Assembly: GCF_017052465.1 (NCBI RefSeq)
Contig: NZ_JAFHKT010000145.1
Span: 221,399 to 285,398 of the forward strand
Direction: 5' to 3'
Source: Arthrobacter pascens
Lineage (GTDB): Bacteria > Actinomycetota > Actinomycetes > Actinomycetales > Micrococcaceae
Length of the DNA: 64,000 nucleotides
Shown in pieces: positions 9,270 through 19,370 of this stretch. Positions within the stretch are counted from its first letter, which is position 1; each line of letters begins with the position of its first letter. The position numbers and the translations under genes were made by a program. The notes beneath the pieces are model-generated. The model was not told the origin of the DNA. It saw only the letters and a program-made list of their open reading frames with translations, and did no database searches.

Positions 9270-11891
9270 ATGGCTGAAGCAAATCAGGGTACAGACACGC
9301 CCACCACCGCCCCTATCAACGTTCCGGACAAGCCCGCCCTCGAAGGGCTCGAAGCTGCCCTGACGCAGCGCTGGCTCGAGGAAGGGACTTACAAGTTCAA
9401 CCCGGACACCACCCGGGAGCAGGTCTACTCGATCGACACTCCCCCGCCGACTGCATCGGGTTCCCTGCACGTGGGCCACATGTTCTCCTTCACGCAGACG
9501 GACGTCCAGGCCCGTTTCATGCGCATGACCGGCAAGAACGTCTTCTACCCGATGGGCTGGGATGACAACGGCCTGCCCACGGAGCGCCGCGTCCAGAACT
9601 ACTATGGCGTCCGCTGCGATCCGGCCATCCCCTACAACGCGGATTACCGGCCGCCGGCGCAGCCCGCGAAGAACCAGCGCGATTTCGACGTCGTTTCCCG
9701 GCAGAACTTCATCGACCTGTGCGAGGAGCTCGCCGTCGAGGACGAGAAGGTCTTCGAGAACCTGTTCCAGACGCTCGGCCTGTCCGTCGACTGGGACCTC
9801 ACCTACCGCACCATCGATGACACCTCCCGCGCGGTGTCCCAGCGTGCCTTCCTCGCGAACCTGGCGGCCGGCGACGCCTACATGGCCGAAGCCCCCACCC
9901 TGTGGGACGTGACGTTCCGCACCGCCGTCGCCCAGGCCGAGCTCGAGGACCGCGAAGTGCCGGGCGCGTACTACCGGTACCCGTTCTTCACCGCCGACGG
10001 CGAGAAGATCTTCATCGAGACCACGCGTCCCGAACTGCTCGCCGCCTGCGCCGCGCTCGTGGCCAACCCCGACGACGAGCGCTACCAGCCGCTGTTCGGC
10101 AAGACCGTGAAGTCCCCGCTCTTCGACGTCGAACTGGAAGTCAAGGCCCACCCCCTCGCCAAGGCGGACAAGGGCTCGGGTGTTGCCATGGTCTGCACCT
10201 TCGGCGACCTGACGGACGTCACCTGGTGGCGGGAACTCCAGCTTCCCACGCGTGCCATCGTGGGCCGCGACGGCCGCATCCTCGCCGACACGCCGGACTG
10301 GATCACCACCGACGCCGGCCGCGAGGCGTACGCAGCCATCGCCGGAAAGACCGTCTTCTCCGCGAAGGAGGCCGTGGTGGAGCTGCTCACCGAGGCCGGC
10401 CTGATGGATGGCGAGCCCAAGAAGATCACCCACCCGGTGAACTTTTTTGAAAAGGGCGACAAGCCTCTCGAGGTTGTCACCTCCCGCCAGTGGTACATCC
10501 GCAACGGCGGCCGCGACGAGGACCGCCGCGGGCGCCTGATTGCCCGCGGCCACGAGATCGAGTTCCACCCGGCCTTCATGCGCTCCCGGTTCGAGAACTG
10601 GATCGCTGGATTGAACGGTGACTGGCTCGTGTCCCGCCAGCGGTTCTTCGGCGTTCCGATCCCGGTCTGGTACCCGCTGGATGCCCAGGGCAACCCTGAC
10701 TATGACGCGCCCATCCTGCCCTCGGACGAGCAGTTGCCGGTGGACCCGGCCGCGGACGCGGCGCCCGGCTTCGACGAGGCCCAGCGCGACCAGCCCAACG
10801 GCTTCACGGGCGACGCCGACGTGCTGGACACGTGGGCCACGTCCTCCCTGACCCCGCAGATCGTGGGCGGCTGGAGCCGGGACGAGGAGCTGTTCGGCAA
10901 GGTCTATCCGTTCGATCTCCGCCCGCAGGGCCACGACATCATCCGGACGTGGCTGTTCTCCTCCGCAGTGCGTGCGGACGCGCTGCAGGACTGCGCCCCG
11001 TGGAAGCACGCCGCCATTTCCGGCTGGATCCTGGACCCTGACCGCAAGAAGATGTCCAAGTCCAAGGGCAACGTTGTGGTGCCGACCGATGTCCTGAACG
11101 AGTACGGCTCCGACGCCGTACGGTACTGGGCGGCCTCCGCCAAGCTGGGCGCCGATACGGCCTACGAGATCGCGCAGATGAAGATTGGCCGGCGCCTGGC
11201 CATCAAGCTCCTGAACGCGTCCAAGTTCGTGCTGAACCTCGGAGCCACAGAGAACTCCGTGGTCTCCACCGACCTGTCAGTACTGACCAACCCCCTGGAC
11301 CGTGCGCTCCTGGCTCAGCTTTCGGACGTGGTGGCGCAGTCCACCAAGGCGTTCGAGAACTACGACTACGCCCGTGCGCTGCAGATCACCGAGAGCTTCT
11401 TCTGGCAGTTCACGGACGATTATGTGGAGCTCATCAAGGACCGTGCCTACGGTGCCGCTGGCGAAACCGAGCAGGCCTCCGTGCTGGCCGCCCTGGCCAC
11501 CGCGCTGGATTCCCTGCTCCGCCTCTTCGCCCCGTTCCTGCCCTTCGCCACGGAGGAAGTATGGAGCTGGTGGCGCACGGGGTCCGTGCACCGGGCCGCG
11601 TGGCCGGCTGCGTTGGAGATCGCCGACGGCGACACCGCCATGCTGGGCACCGTGGGCATTGCCCTGAGCGGCATCCGCAAGGCCAAGTCCGAGGCCAAGG
11701 TCAAGCAGCGCACCGAGGTGCTCACGGCGACGATTACGGCCACCGGCCCGCTCGTGGCCCAGCTCCGGGCCGGCCTCAATGACCTGAAGGCTGCGGCGAA
11801 CGCCCAGGACATCGGTCTGGAAACCGGCGACGGCGAACTGACCGTCAGCGACGTGGTGCTGGTTCCGGCCGAGGAGAACGCGCCGGCCTGA
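9270..11891 (+). CDS. valS: Valyl-tRNA synthetase
   Basis: Charges tRNA-Val with valine and edits threonine. The 873 residues carry HVGH (67-70), KMSKSKGN (about 594-601) and the WDDNGLPTERRV segment downstream of the HIGH motif. A C-terminal helical arm follows the anticodon-binding domain (WSWWRTGSVH). No T-box leader is seen, unlike ileS. The gene stands alone on its strand, and two tandem hairpins terminate it. The start ATG at 9270 has little Shine-Dalgarno support but matches the family N-terminus. Confidence 0.97.
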   Translation: MAEANQGTDTPTTAPINVPDKPALEGLEAALTQRWLEEGTYKFNPDTTREQVYSIDTPPPTASGSLHVGHMFSFTQTDVQARFMRMTGKNVFYPMGWDDNGLPTERRVQNYYGVRCDPAIPYNADYRPPAQPAKNQRDFDVVSRQNFIDLCEELAVEDEKVFENLFQTLGLSVDWDLTYRTIDDTSRAVSQRAFLANLAAGDAYMAEAPTLWDVTFRTAVAQAELEDREVPGAYYRYPFFTADGEKIFIETTRPELLAACAALVANPDDERYQPLFGKTVKSPLFDVELEVKAHPLAKADKGSGVAMVCTFGDLTDVTWWRELQLPTRAIVGRDGRILADTPDWITTDAGREAYAAIAGKTVFSAKEAVVELLTEAGLMDGEPKKITHPVNFFEKGDKPLEVVTSRQWYIRNGGRDEDRRGRLIARGHEIEFHPAFMRSRFENWIAGLNGDWLVSRQRFFGVPIPVWYPLDAQGNPDYDAPILPSDEQLPVDPAADAAPGFDEAQRDQPNGFTGDADVLDTWATSSLTPQIVGGWSRDEELFGKVYPFDLRPQGHDIIRTWLFSSAVRADALQDCAPWKHAAISGWILDPDRKKMSKSKGNVVVPTDVLNEYGSDAVRYWAASAKLGADTAYEIAQMKIGRRLAIKLLNASKFVLNLGATENSVVSTDLSVLTNPLDRALLAQLSDVVAQSTKAFENYDYARALQITESFFWQFTDDYVELIKDRAYGAAGETEQASVLAALATALDSLLRLFAPFLPFATEEVWSWWRTGSVHRAAWPAALEIADGDTAMLGTVGIALSGIRKAKSEAKVKQRTEVLTATITATGPLVAQLRAGLNDLKAAANAQDIGLETGDGELTVSDVVLVPAEENAPA

Positions 11892-11911
11892 TCAGCATCC
11901 GGACAGCAGTA

Positions 11912-11952
11912 AAGCCCCATCAGCGTCCAGCGCTGGTGGGGCTTCTGTTTTT
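11912..11952 (+). terminator. Rho-independent terminator of valS (first hairpin)
   Basis: The arms AAGCCCCA (11912-11919) and TGGGGCTT (11937-11944) are extended by CAGCG/CGCTG and followed by a T-rich tract ending near 11952. Confidence 0.85.
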
Positions 11953-11963
11953 GGGCAAAGGGG

Positions 11964-12003
11964 AAGCCCCATCAGCTTTTTGCGGTTGGTGGGGCTTCGA
12001 CTT
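11964..12003 (+). terminator. Second tandem terminator-like hairpin after valS
   Basis: The arms AAGCCCCATC (11964-11973) and the matching GGTGGGGCTT (11988-11997) repeat the first hairpin almost exactly. The loop differs, and a short T-rich stretch follows. Confidence 0.7.
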
Positions 12004-12201
12004 TTCGGCTGTCTGGTGACATCTTTGACAGTCTGGCAAGATCCTTAGAAATTTCAGGTCTTCCTACCTTGTCACTGGTAGCCTGCTTCTAACTTTGCCG
12101 AAGGCTGCGTTAGATGCATGTCACTGAATCTTTGGTTCTTGCGTCCCTCTTCTTTCGAAGTGGGTAAGAACTATTCTGGTCCCCTGGTTTTGGATGCGCA
12201 A
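12004..12201. other. Low-GC gene-free stretch between valS and the DsbA-like gene
   Basis: No gene is supported here. Base composition falls to near 50% G+C, against about two-thirds around it. Near 12008-12035 the hexamer GTCTGG flanks TGACATCTTTGACA, a pattern resembling a solitary insertion-sequence end. No transposase remnant was recognised. Confidence 0.5.
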
Positions 12202-12243
12202 GAGCCCTGGGAGAACTACTCTCGTGTAGTTCTCCCAGGGCTC
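12202..12243. terminator. 18-bp perfect hairpin downstream of the DsbA-like gene
   Basis: Arms 12202-12219 and 12226-12243 are perfectly complementary around a six-base loop. There is no strong T-run on either side, but the position fits a terminator for the minus-strand gene. Confidence 0.7.
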
Positions 12244-12269
12244 CCTGGCGCCGAATACGGCTTGGACTG

Positions 12270-12884
12270 CTAGTTGAACGCGGGGCTTTCCGTCCGGCTG
12301 CGCTTGATCTCAAAGAAATGCGGGTAGGACGCCAGCGTGACAGTGGCATCCCACAAACGGCCGGCTTCCTCGCCCCGCGGAATGCGAGTGAGCACGGGGC
12401 CAAAGAAGGCGGTTCCGTTGAAGGCAACCACCGGGGTCCCGACGTCCTGGCCCACCAGCGAAATCCCCTGTTCGTGACTGGCACGGAGCTGGGGGTCAAC
12501 AGCGTCGGACTCCGCGGCCTGCGCCAGTTCGGCAGGAAGTCCACAATCAGCGAGGGCCTTGCTGATGACGATCGAAAAGTCCTTCTGTCCGCCGTCGTGG
12601 ATCTGCGAGCCCATGGCGTCGTAGAGCGGCTTGACCACCTGGTCGCCGTGCACTTCCTGGGCGGCGATAATCACGCGGACCGGGCCCCACGCCTTGTCCA
12701 TGGCTTCACGGTACTTGGGGTCCAGCTCACGGCCTTCGTTGAGCACGGACAGGCTCATCACGTGCCAGTCGGTGGTGATGTCGCGGACACCTTCCACCTC
12801 GCCGATCCAGCGCGAGGTGATCCAGGCGAACGGGCACAGGGGATCGAACCAGAAGTCTGCCTTGTTGGAGAGAGTCTCAGTCAT
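12270..12884 (-). CDS. DsbA/FrnE-like thioredoxin-fold protein of the mycothiol nitroreductase (Rv2466c) type
   Basis: A cytoplasmic thioredoxin-fold protein of 204 residues. It matches the remembered M. tuberculosis Rv2466c pattern over its length: ADFWFDPLCP..WITSRW, HVMSL, AWGPVRV, GTP near the cis-proline, FFGPVL, IPRGEEAG and YPHFFE. Rv2466c is a mycothiol-dependent nitroreductase with a CPWC active site. Here the motif is Cys17-Pro-Phe-Ala20: the resolving cysteine is alanine, so any redox chemistry should be monothiol. The start at 12884 has an AAGGAA Shine-Dalgarno. It sits upstream of nothing on its strand, and clpX lies behind it. Confidence 0.88.
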   Translation of the reverse strand: MTETLSNKADFWFDPLCPFAWITSRWIGEVEGVRDITTDWHVMSLSVLNEGRELDPKYREAMDKAWGPVRVIIAAQEVHGDQVVKPLYDAMGSQIHDGGQKDFSIVISKALADCGLPAELAQAAESDAVDPQLRASHEQGISLVGQDVGTPVVAFNGTAFFGPVLTRIPRGEEAGRLWDATVTLASYPHFFEIKRSRTESPAFN

Positions 12885-13006
12885 AGGTGAATTCCTTCAC
12901 TGTTCGTGGCGGGCAGCAGTGATCTCGCATCGGCGCGCGCGAACGCATCACGTGGAGGTCAGCGGGGACGGCGCACCACAGGCACGCCGTTAAGCACAGC
13001 CGGGAA

Positions 13007-14296
<1,290 letters not shown>

Positions 14297-14425
14297 ATGT
14301 GAACCCCTTAGTATCTTGCTGCGAGTGCAGCCCTGCACCGGTTGTTTGCATCCCGGCCATCTTCTCGCAGACTGGCCGTGATTACATCCACTCTAGGTCA
14401 CATTCTGCCCGAGAGGTGGAAACCA

Positions 14426-14465
14426 GACGCCGGTGCGGTCCAAAAATCTGAACCGCACCGGCGTC
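14426..14465. terminator. Hairpin between clpP2 and clpX
   Basis: The 14-bp perfect arms are 14426-14439 and 14452-14465, about 15 bases past the clpP2 stop on the minus strand. It could attenuate read-through into clpX. Confidence 0.7.
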
Positions 14466-14479
14466 CGGGTGAGCCGCTG

Positions 14480-15139
14480 CTATCTGGCAATCGCCTGCGG
14501 CTTGATCTTGCGCGAATCCAGCACCTGGTCGATCAGGCCGTAGCTCTGGGCCTCGGCGGCGGTGAGGATCTTGTCCCGCTCGATGTCATTGTTGACCTGC
14601 TCCGGGGTCCGGCCGGAATGCTTGGCCAGGGTGTCTTCCAGCCAGGAGCGCATCCGCATGACCTCGGCCGCCTGGATCTCCAGGTCGGAGGCCTGGCCGC
14701 CCTGGCCGCCGGACAGCGAGGGCTGGTGGATCAGCACGCGGGCGTTCGGCAGGGCCAGACGCTTTCCGGGCGTTCCCGCCGCAAGCAGCACGGCTGCGGC
14801 GCTGGCCGCCTGGCCAAGGCAGACGGTCTGGATTTCCGGGCGGATGTACGTCATGGTGTCGTAGATCGCGGTCATGGCGGTGAAGGAACCGCCCGGGGAG
14901 TTGATGTAGAGGGTGATGTCGCGGTCCGGGTCCGTGGACTCCAGCACCAGCAGCTGTGCCATCACATCGTCGGCTGAAGCGTCATCAACCTGGACACCGA
15001 GGAAGATGATCCGGTCCTCGAACAGCTTGGTGTACGGATCCTGGCGCTTGAAGCCGTACGGCGTGCGCTCTTCGAACTGGGGCAGCACATAGCGGCTGGT
15101 CGGCAGGTTGCCGGCAGTCGAGCCGAAATTGTAGTTCAT
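14480..15139 (-). CDS. clpP2: ATP-dependent Clp protease proteolytic subunit, ClpP2-type
   Basis: Serine peptidase subunit of the mixed ClpP1P2 barrel. The catalytic residues are Ser113 (GQAASAAA), His138 (LIHQP) and Asp185 (NDIERD). The 219-residue length with an N-terminal extension before [10 protein letters not shown] fits the actinobacterial ClpP2 paralogue. AGGAG precedes the ATG at 15139. It follows clpP1 by 39 bases on the same strand and should be co-transcribed with it under the ClgR-type site upstream. Confidence 0.96.
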   Translation of the reverse strand: MNYNFGSTAGNLPTSRYVLPQFEERTPYGFKRQDPYTKLFEDRIIFLGVQVDDASADDVMAQLLVLESTDPDRDITLYINSPGGSFTAMTAIYDTMTYIRPEIQTVCLGQAASAAAVLLAAGTPGKRLALPNARVLIHQPSLSGGQGGQASDLEIQAAEVMRMRSWLEDTLAKHSGRTPEQVNNDIERDKILTAAEAQSYGLIDQVLDSRKIKPQAIAR

Positions 15140-15178
15140 GTTCTTTACTCCTGGATTCAGTTCGCTCTGCGTGCCGGT

Positions 15179-15802
15179 TTAGTTCTGGGCCGTTCCGCCG
15201 CCGCCGGCTACCGAGCCGGCGTGCGCGGAGATCTTATCGAAGAAGCCGTATTCGAGTGCTTCGGTTGCTGTGAACCACTTGTCGCGGTCGTTGTCCTTCA
15301 GGATCGTGTCCACCGTCTGGCCGGTCTGCTCGGCTGTCAGCTCAGCCATGACCTTCTTCATGTGCAGGATGAGCTCAGCCTGGATCTTGATGTCGGAGGC
15401 CGTGCCGCCGATGCCGCCCGAGGGCTGGTGCATCAGGATGCGGGCGTTCGGGGTGGCGTACCGCTTCCCCTTGGTCCCGGAAGACAGCAGGAACTGGCCC
15501 ATGGAAGCGGCAAGTCCGGTGGCGACGGTGACGACGTCGTTGGGGATGAACTGCATGGTGTCGTAGATCGCCATGCCGGCCGTCACGGAGCCGCCGGGAG
15601 AGTTGATGTAGAGGTAAATGTCCTTGCTCGGGTCCTCGGCGGACAGGAGCAGCAGCTGAGAGCAGATGGCATTCGCGTTTTCATCGCGGACCTCGGAGCC
15701 AAGCCAGATGATGCGCTCTTTCAGCAGTCGGTTGTAGATGTAGTTGTCCTGGGCTGCCGGATCGACAGTTGCCATGCGGGGCGCCCCTGCTTGCTGTGAC
15801 AT
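15179..15802 (-). CDS. clpP1: ATP-dependent Clp protease proteolytic subunit, ClpP1-type
   Basis: The first gene of the clpP1-clpP2 pair; 207 residues. The catalytic residues are Ser100 (GLAASMG), His125 (LMHQP) and an Asp near 170 (KDNDRD). A glycine-rich tail (AGGGGTAQN) closes the protein. In actinobacteria ClpP1 and ClpP2 form a hetero-tetradecamer activated by ClpX or ClpC1. The leader (about 100 bases) carries a small inverted repeat at 15861-15877 and, further up, a ClgR-like operator. Confidence 0.96.
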   Translation of the reverse strand: MSQQAGAPRMATVDPAAQDNYIYNRLLKERIIWLGSEVRDENANAICSQLLLLSAEDPSKDIYLYINSPGGSVTAGMAIYDTMQFIPNDVVTVATGLAASMGQFLLSSGTKGKRYATPNARILMHQPSGGIGGTASDIKIQAELILHMKKVMAELTAEQTGQTVDTILKDNDRDKWFTATEALEYGFFDKISAHAGSVAGGGGTAQN

Positions 15803-15899
15803 GTGTACTTACCTCTCGCTGGTGACGGTGACATCACTGAACTTCACTACTTGGACACTAACCGCTTTCGCAGCGGTTTTGTTCGCCGAAATCGCGCTG

Positions 15900-15915
15900 T
15901 TCGCTGACGGCGCAC
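15900..15915 (-). promoter_or_regulatory. ClgR-type operator upstream of clpP1-clpP2
   Basis: CGCTGACGGCG (15902-15912) satisfies the remembered ClgR core CGCYNANRGCG. A second, degenerate copy, GTTCGCCGAAATCGCG, lies at 15881-15896. ClgR activates clp genes in other actinobacteria. Confidence 0.7.
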
Positions 15916-15970
15916 GATCGCCGGCGCCGGGTGCCGCGGCCCCTCCGGCGGCACGGCGGAGTTAAACGAA

Positions 15971-16002
15971 GCAGCCCCCGGATCATCGGATCCGGGGGCT
16001 GC
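15971..16002 (-). terminator. Rho-independent terminator of tig
   Basis: The 13-bp perfect arms are 15971-15983 and 15990-16002, located 25 bases after the tig stop. On the minus strand a T-rich stretch follows. Confidence 0.85.
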
Positions 16003-16026
16003 TGTCATGCTGGAACTTCGCAGCTG

Positions 16027-17409
16027 TTAGAACTTCGCGGCTGCGGGATCGTCGCTGGGGGCGACCTCGGCTGCTTCTTCGGAAGCTTCGCCTTCGGCGG
16101 CCTGGGCCTCATCCTGGCCTGCGGGGCGAACGAAATCGCTCAGGTCAACCTTGTTGCCCTCGGAGTCCGTGACCTCGGCCTGGCCGAGAACGACTGCCAG
16201 AGCCTTGCGGCGGCGGACCTCGGAAACCATCATCGGGACCTGGCCGCTCTGATCGATGATCTGGGCGAACTGGTTCGGGTCCATGCCGTACTGGCTGGCG
16301 GTGGTGACGATGTAGTCGATCAGCTCGTTCTGGCTGACGCCCACTTCTTCCTTCTCAGCAATGGCGTCGAGGATGATTTCGTTCTGGAAGGCGCGCTCGG
16401 TGTTGGCCTTGACCTCGGCGCGGTGCTCCTCGGTGTCGTGCTCACCCTCACCATGGGAGTTCTCGGCCTTGAAGTGCTGCTCGATCTGCTCTTCGACGAC
16501 AGAGTCCGGAACCGGAACCTCGACGAGTTCGACGAGCTTGTCCAGGACCTTGTCGCGGGCCTCAACGCCCTGCTCCACGATCTTGGAGTCGGCGGCCTGC
16601 TTGGCGAGGTCCTCGCGCAGTTCGGCGAGGGTGTCGAACTCGGATGCCAGCTGGGCGAAGTCATCGTTCGCTTCGGGAAGCTCACGCTCCTTGACGGACT
16701 TGACTACGACCTTGACCTGGGCGGCTTCACCGGCGTGGTCGCCGCCGACGAGGGTGGTATCGAAGATGGCGTCTTCGTCGGCGCTGAGGCCGGTGACTGC
16801 CTCGTCCATGCCTTCGAGCATGGTCCCGGCACCAACCTGGTAGGACAGGCCGGAAGCGGAGTCCACCTCGGCGCCGTCGATGGTCGCCGTGATGTCGATG
16901 GTGAGGAAGTCGCCGTCGGCCGCCGGGCGGTCCACAGACTTCAGCGTGCCGAAGCGGCCGCGCAGCTCGTCGAGGGCCTTGTCGACGTCGGCCTCGGAGG
17001 ACTCGGCAGCGGCGACCTCAACCTTGATTCCGGCGTAGTCCGGGAGTTCGATCTCCGGACGGACGTCGACCTCGGCGTGGAACTTGAGCTCGCCGTCGGT
17101 TGCGGAGGGGTCCGGAACCTCGGTGATCTCAACCTCGGGACGGCTCAGCGGGTGGATGCCCGATTCCTGGACGGCAGCCTGGTACCAGCCGTTGAGGCCC
17201 TCGTTGATGGCCGTCTCCAGCACGTAGCCGCGGCCGACGCGCTGATCGATCAGCTTGGAGGGGACCTTGCCCTTACGGAAGCCAGGGACAGAGATCTGCG
17301 AAGCAACAGTCTTGTATGCCTCGTCGATGCTGGGCTTCAATTCCTCAAAGGGGACCTCAACATTGAGCTTGACCCGCGTGGGGGTGAGGTTCTCGACAGC
17401 GCTCTTCAC
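16027..17409 (-). CDS. tig: Trigger factor (ribosome-associated peptidyl-prolyl isomerase)
   Basis: Binds nascent chains at the ribosome exit and catalyses proline isomerisation. The ribosome-docking signature GFRKGKVP is at residues 43-50, followed by the FKBP-like domain (DGDFLTIDI...) and the C-terminal helical chaperone domain. An acidic, alanine-rich tail ends the 460-residue protein. The GTG start at 17409 has AGGAG upstream. It is separated from clpP1 by its own terminator, the usual tig-clpP neighbourhood. Confidence 0.96.
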   Translation of the reverse strand: MKSAVENLTPTRVKLNVEVPFEELKPSIDEAYKTVASQISVPGFRKGKVPSKLIDQRVGRGYVLETAINEGLNGWYQAAVQESGIHPLSRPEVEITEVPDPSATDGELKFHAEVDVRPEIELPDYAGIKVEVAAAESSEADVDKALDELRGRFGTLKSVDRPAADGDFLTIDITATIDGAEVDSASGLSYQVGAGTMLEGMDEAVTGLSADEDAIFDTTLVGGDHAGEAAQVKVVVKSVKERELPEANDDFAQLASEFDTLAELREDLAKQAADSKIVEQGVEARDKVLDKLVELVEVPVPDSVVEEQIEQHFKAENSHGEGEHDTEEHRAEVKANTERAFQNEIILDAIAEKEEVGVSQNELIDYIVTTASQYGMDPNQFAQIIDQSGQVPMMVSEVRRRKALAVVLGQAEVTDSEGNKVDLSDFVRPAGQDEAQAAEGEASEEAAEVAPSDDPAAAKF

Positions 17410-17491
17410 GGTCTAAGTACTCCTGGTTTTGTTGGATGGGGGTTCTTGCAAACGCGATTCTCGGCCCAGGCCATCGGCCCGGGCCGCAGAG

Positions 17492-17566
17492 TCGGGGTGA
17501 CAGGATTTGAACCTGCGACTTCCTGCTCCCAAAGCAGGTGCTCTAGCCAAGCTGAGCTACACCCCG
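17492..17566 (-). tRNA. tRNA-Pro (anticodon TGG)
   Basis: The acceptor arms CGGGGTG and CACCCCG pair over seven bases. The anticodon loop TTTGGGA reads TGG. The T-loop TTCAAAT is present, and the 3' CCA is not encoded. Confidence 0.95.
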
Positions 17567-17704
17567 TAATGCACAGGACAGTCTACGTTCATACCCGCCG
17601 GCTTTGCACATTTGACACCGGGGGCATGAATTAGGTTTAGTTATATCCGGCTTGAACAGCCAGCCCGAAGAGCCGCAGTGAAAACGAAAACACCGCCTTC
17701 TTCC

Positions 17705-17775
17705 GGGGACGTAGCTTAATGGTAAAGCCTCAGTCTTCCAAACTGATTACGCGGGTTCGATTCCCGTCGTCCCCT
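17705..17775 (+). tRNA. tRNA-Gly (anticodon TCC)
   Basis: The acceptor arms GGGGACG and CGTCCCC enclose an anticodon loop CTTCCAA (TCC) and the T-loop TTCGATT. The length is 71 nt, and CCA is not encoded. Confidence 0.95.
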
Positions 17776-17845
17776 CCGCGAAGGGCCCCTCTCACGAGGG
17801 GCCCTTTCCTGTTTCCGGCATCTGTTTCCGGCCTCTCGGGCCTTC

Positions 17846-18772
17846 CTAGGCCTGGCCCGTGCTCTGGCAGGTGGGGCACCAGTACAGTTTGCGGGCAGCA
17901 TGCTCGGCCAGCGCCACCGCCGTGCCGCACACCCGGCACGGTTGGCCGTGCCGCCGGTAGACAAAGTGGGCCTCCTCGCTGGGCGGCAGCGAATTGGGCT
18001 CGCTCCAGTAGCCGGCCGTCGTGGTGATGATCCGGCCGTCGCGGACACCGTCGGCCATGACCGCCGCCGTGTCGTCCCAGACCCGCCCTGCAGCGGAGGC
18101 GGTGAGCGACCGGCCCGGAAGCAGCGGGTCGATACGCTGCCGGAAGAGCACCTCGGCCCGGTAGACATTCCCGATGCCGGCGATCACCTTTTGGTCCATC
18201 AGCAGAGTCGCGAGCGGGGTACTGCGCGCCGTAAGCCGCTTGATGAAGGCGTCGCGGCCGCCGTTCACGTTATGCAGCGGATCGGGCCCGAGCCGCCGGA
18301 GGACCGCCTCCGCTTCGGCTTCGGTGATGGCCGCGCAGGTCGTGGCACCGCGTAAATCGGCCCAGCCATGATCGCTGGCCAGCCTCACCCGCACGGCGCC
18401 GACCGGTTCCGGCGGACCGGCGTAGCCTGCGGTGTCTCCGTCGTTCCCGGCGCCGTCGGCCCCGGCGCCAGCCGGCACCTCACGCTCCCCCACCCTGCGC
18501 GGAGCCCCGATGCTTGACGCGCCACGGAACTCGCGGTCGCCGCCGAAGTCCCAGGCGCCGTACAGGCCCAGATGGACGTGCAGCACGATCCCGTGCTCAA
18601 AATGCAGGAACAGATGCTTGCCGTGCGCCGCCGAGCGCACCAGCGTGCGGCCGTCCAGCACGGCCGCGCCGGCGGCGAAGCGGCCCTGGGGACTGGAGAC
18701 GGCCAGCCGCCGGCCGGCAAAGACGTCGCGGAACTGCCGGGCCAGCCGGTGGATGGAATGCCCCTCGGGCAC
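17846..18772 (-). CDS. Fpg/Nei family DNA glycosylase (Nei2-like)
   Basis: Base-excision repair glycosylase/AP lyase for oxidised bases. The catalytic N-terminus Pro2-Glu3 (after Met removal) is in the PEGHSI form of Nei/endonuclease VIII-like enzymes. The H2TH-region motif LLMDQKVIAGIGNVYR is intact. The C-terminal zinc finger has a CRVC pair and a CPTC pair, so all four ligands are kept. A Gly/Ala/Asp-rich insert of about 30 residues (near 98-125) separates strands in the N-terminal domain. The GTG start overlaps the rpiB stop by one base, so the two are translationally coupled. Confidence 0.92.
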   Translation of the reverse strand: MPEGHSIHRLARQFRDVFAGRRLAVSSPQGRFAAGAAVLDGRTLVRSAAHGKHLFLHFEHGIVLHVHLGLYGAWDFGGDREFRGASSIGAPRRVGEREVPAGAGADGAGNDGDTAGYAGPPEPVGAVRVRLASDHGWADLRGATTCAAITEAEAEAVLRRLGPDPLHNVNGGRDAFIKRLTARSTPLATLLMDQKVIAGIGNVYRAEVLFRQRIDPLLPGRSLTASAAGRVWDDTAAVMADGVRDGRIITTTAGYWSEPNSLPPSEEAHFVYRRHGQPCRVCGTAVALAEHAARKLYWCPTCQSTGQA

Positions 18773-19266
18773 TACTCGACGACCTCGCCGGTGGTTTCGT
18801 AGGTTGCAATTTTCCCGATCCGGCGGATGTGGCGTTCGTCGTTGCTGAAAGGCTCCTGCAGGAACGCCTCGATGAGGGCGGTGGCCTCGTCAACACTGTG
18901 CTGCCGGCCGCCCACAGCCACCACGTTGGCGTCGTTGTGCTGCCGGGCCAGGGTTGCCGTGGAGTGGTTCCAGGCCAGTGCCGCACGGACGCCCTTGACC
19001 TTGTTCGCGGCAATCTGCTCGCCGTTCCCGGAGCCGCCGAGCACGATACCCAGGGCGTGCACGCCGGCCTGCTGGTCCGCCACGACCGCGAGTGCTGCGT
19101 TGATGCAGAAGGACGGGTAGTCATCCAGTGCGTCGTATTCCTTGGGCCCGTGGTCCACCACGTCGTATCCCTTGGCCGCCAGGTGGCTGACCAGGTGGGC
19201 GCTCAGTTCCATCCCGGCGTGGTCGGTGGCGATGTGGACGCGCGGAAATGCAGGAGTTGTGGTCAC
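18772..19266 (-). CDS. rpiB: Ribose-5-phosphate isomerase B
   Basis: Interconverts ribose-5-phosphate and ribulose-5-phosphate in the pentose phosphate pathway. The 164-residue protein shows the RpiB/LacAB fold motifs: ATDHAG near the start, the DYPSFC segment, and the phosphate-binding GGSGNGEQIAANK loop. A 4-histidine/asparagine patch (ARQHNDANV) completes the active site. It starts with GTG at 19266 and is coupled to the downstream glycosylase gene by a one-base overlap. It may also act on allose phosphates, as some RpiB proteins do. Confidence 0.93.
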   Translation of the reverse strand: MTTTPAFPRVHIATDHAGMELSAHLVSHLAAKGYDVVDHGPKEYDALDDYPSFCINAALAVVADQQAGVHALGIVLGGSGNGEQIAANKVKGVRAALAWNHSTATLARQHNDANVVAVGGRQHSVDEATALIEAFLQEPFSNDERHIRRIGKIATYETTGEVVE

Positions 19267-19370
19267 GGTGGGTTCCGTTCAGTCATGGGCGCCGGGGCGC
19301 AGCCGGGCTGTTCAGGTCAAAATCAACAGCTCCCAGAGTACTAGGTGGCACCCAGGTCATGACTCGCCAG

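Noticed and set aside
8826..11009. 727-codon minus-strand frame across valS
   Set aside because: Only its 3' end (8826-9194) is the DUF488 gene; the rest is the antisense of valS.
15931..17634. Plus-strand frame with a C-terminal GFEPATSCSQ-type peptide
   Set aside because: It is antisense to tig and runs through tRNA-Pro. The GFEPAT-like peptide is a classic artefact of translating tRNA DNA.
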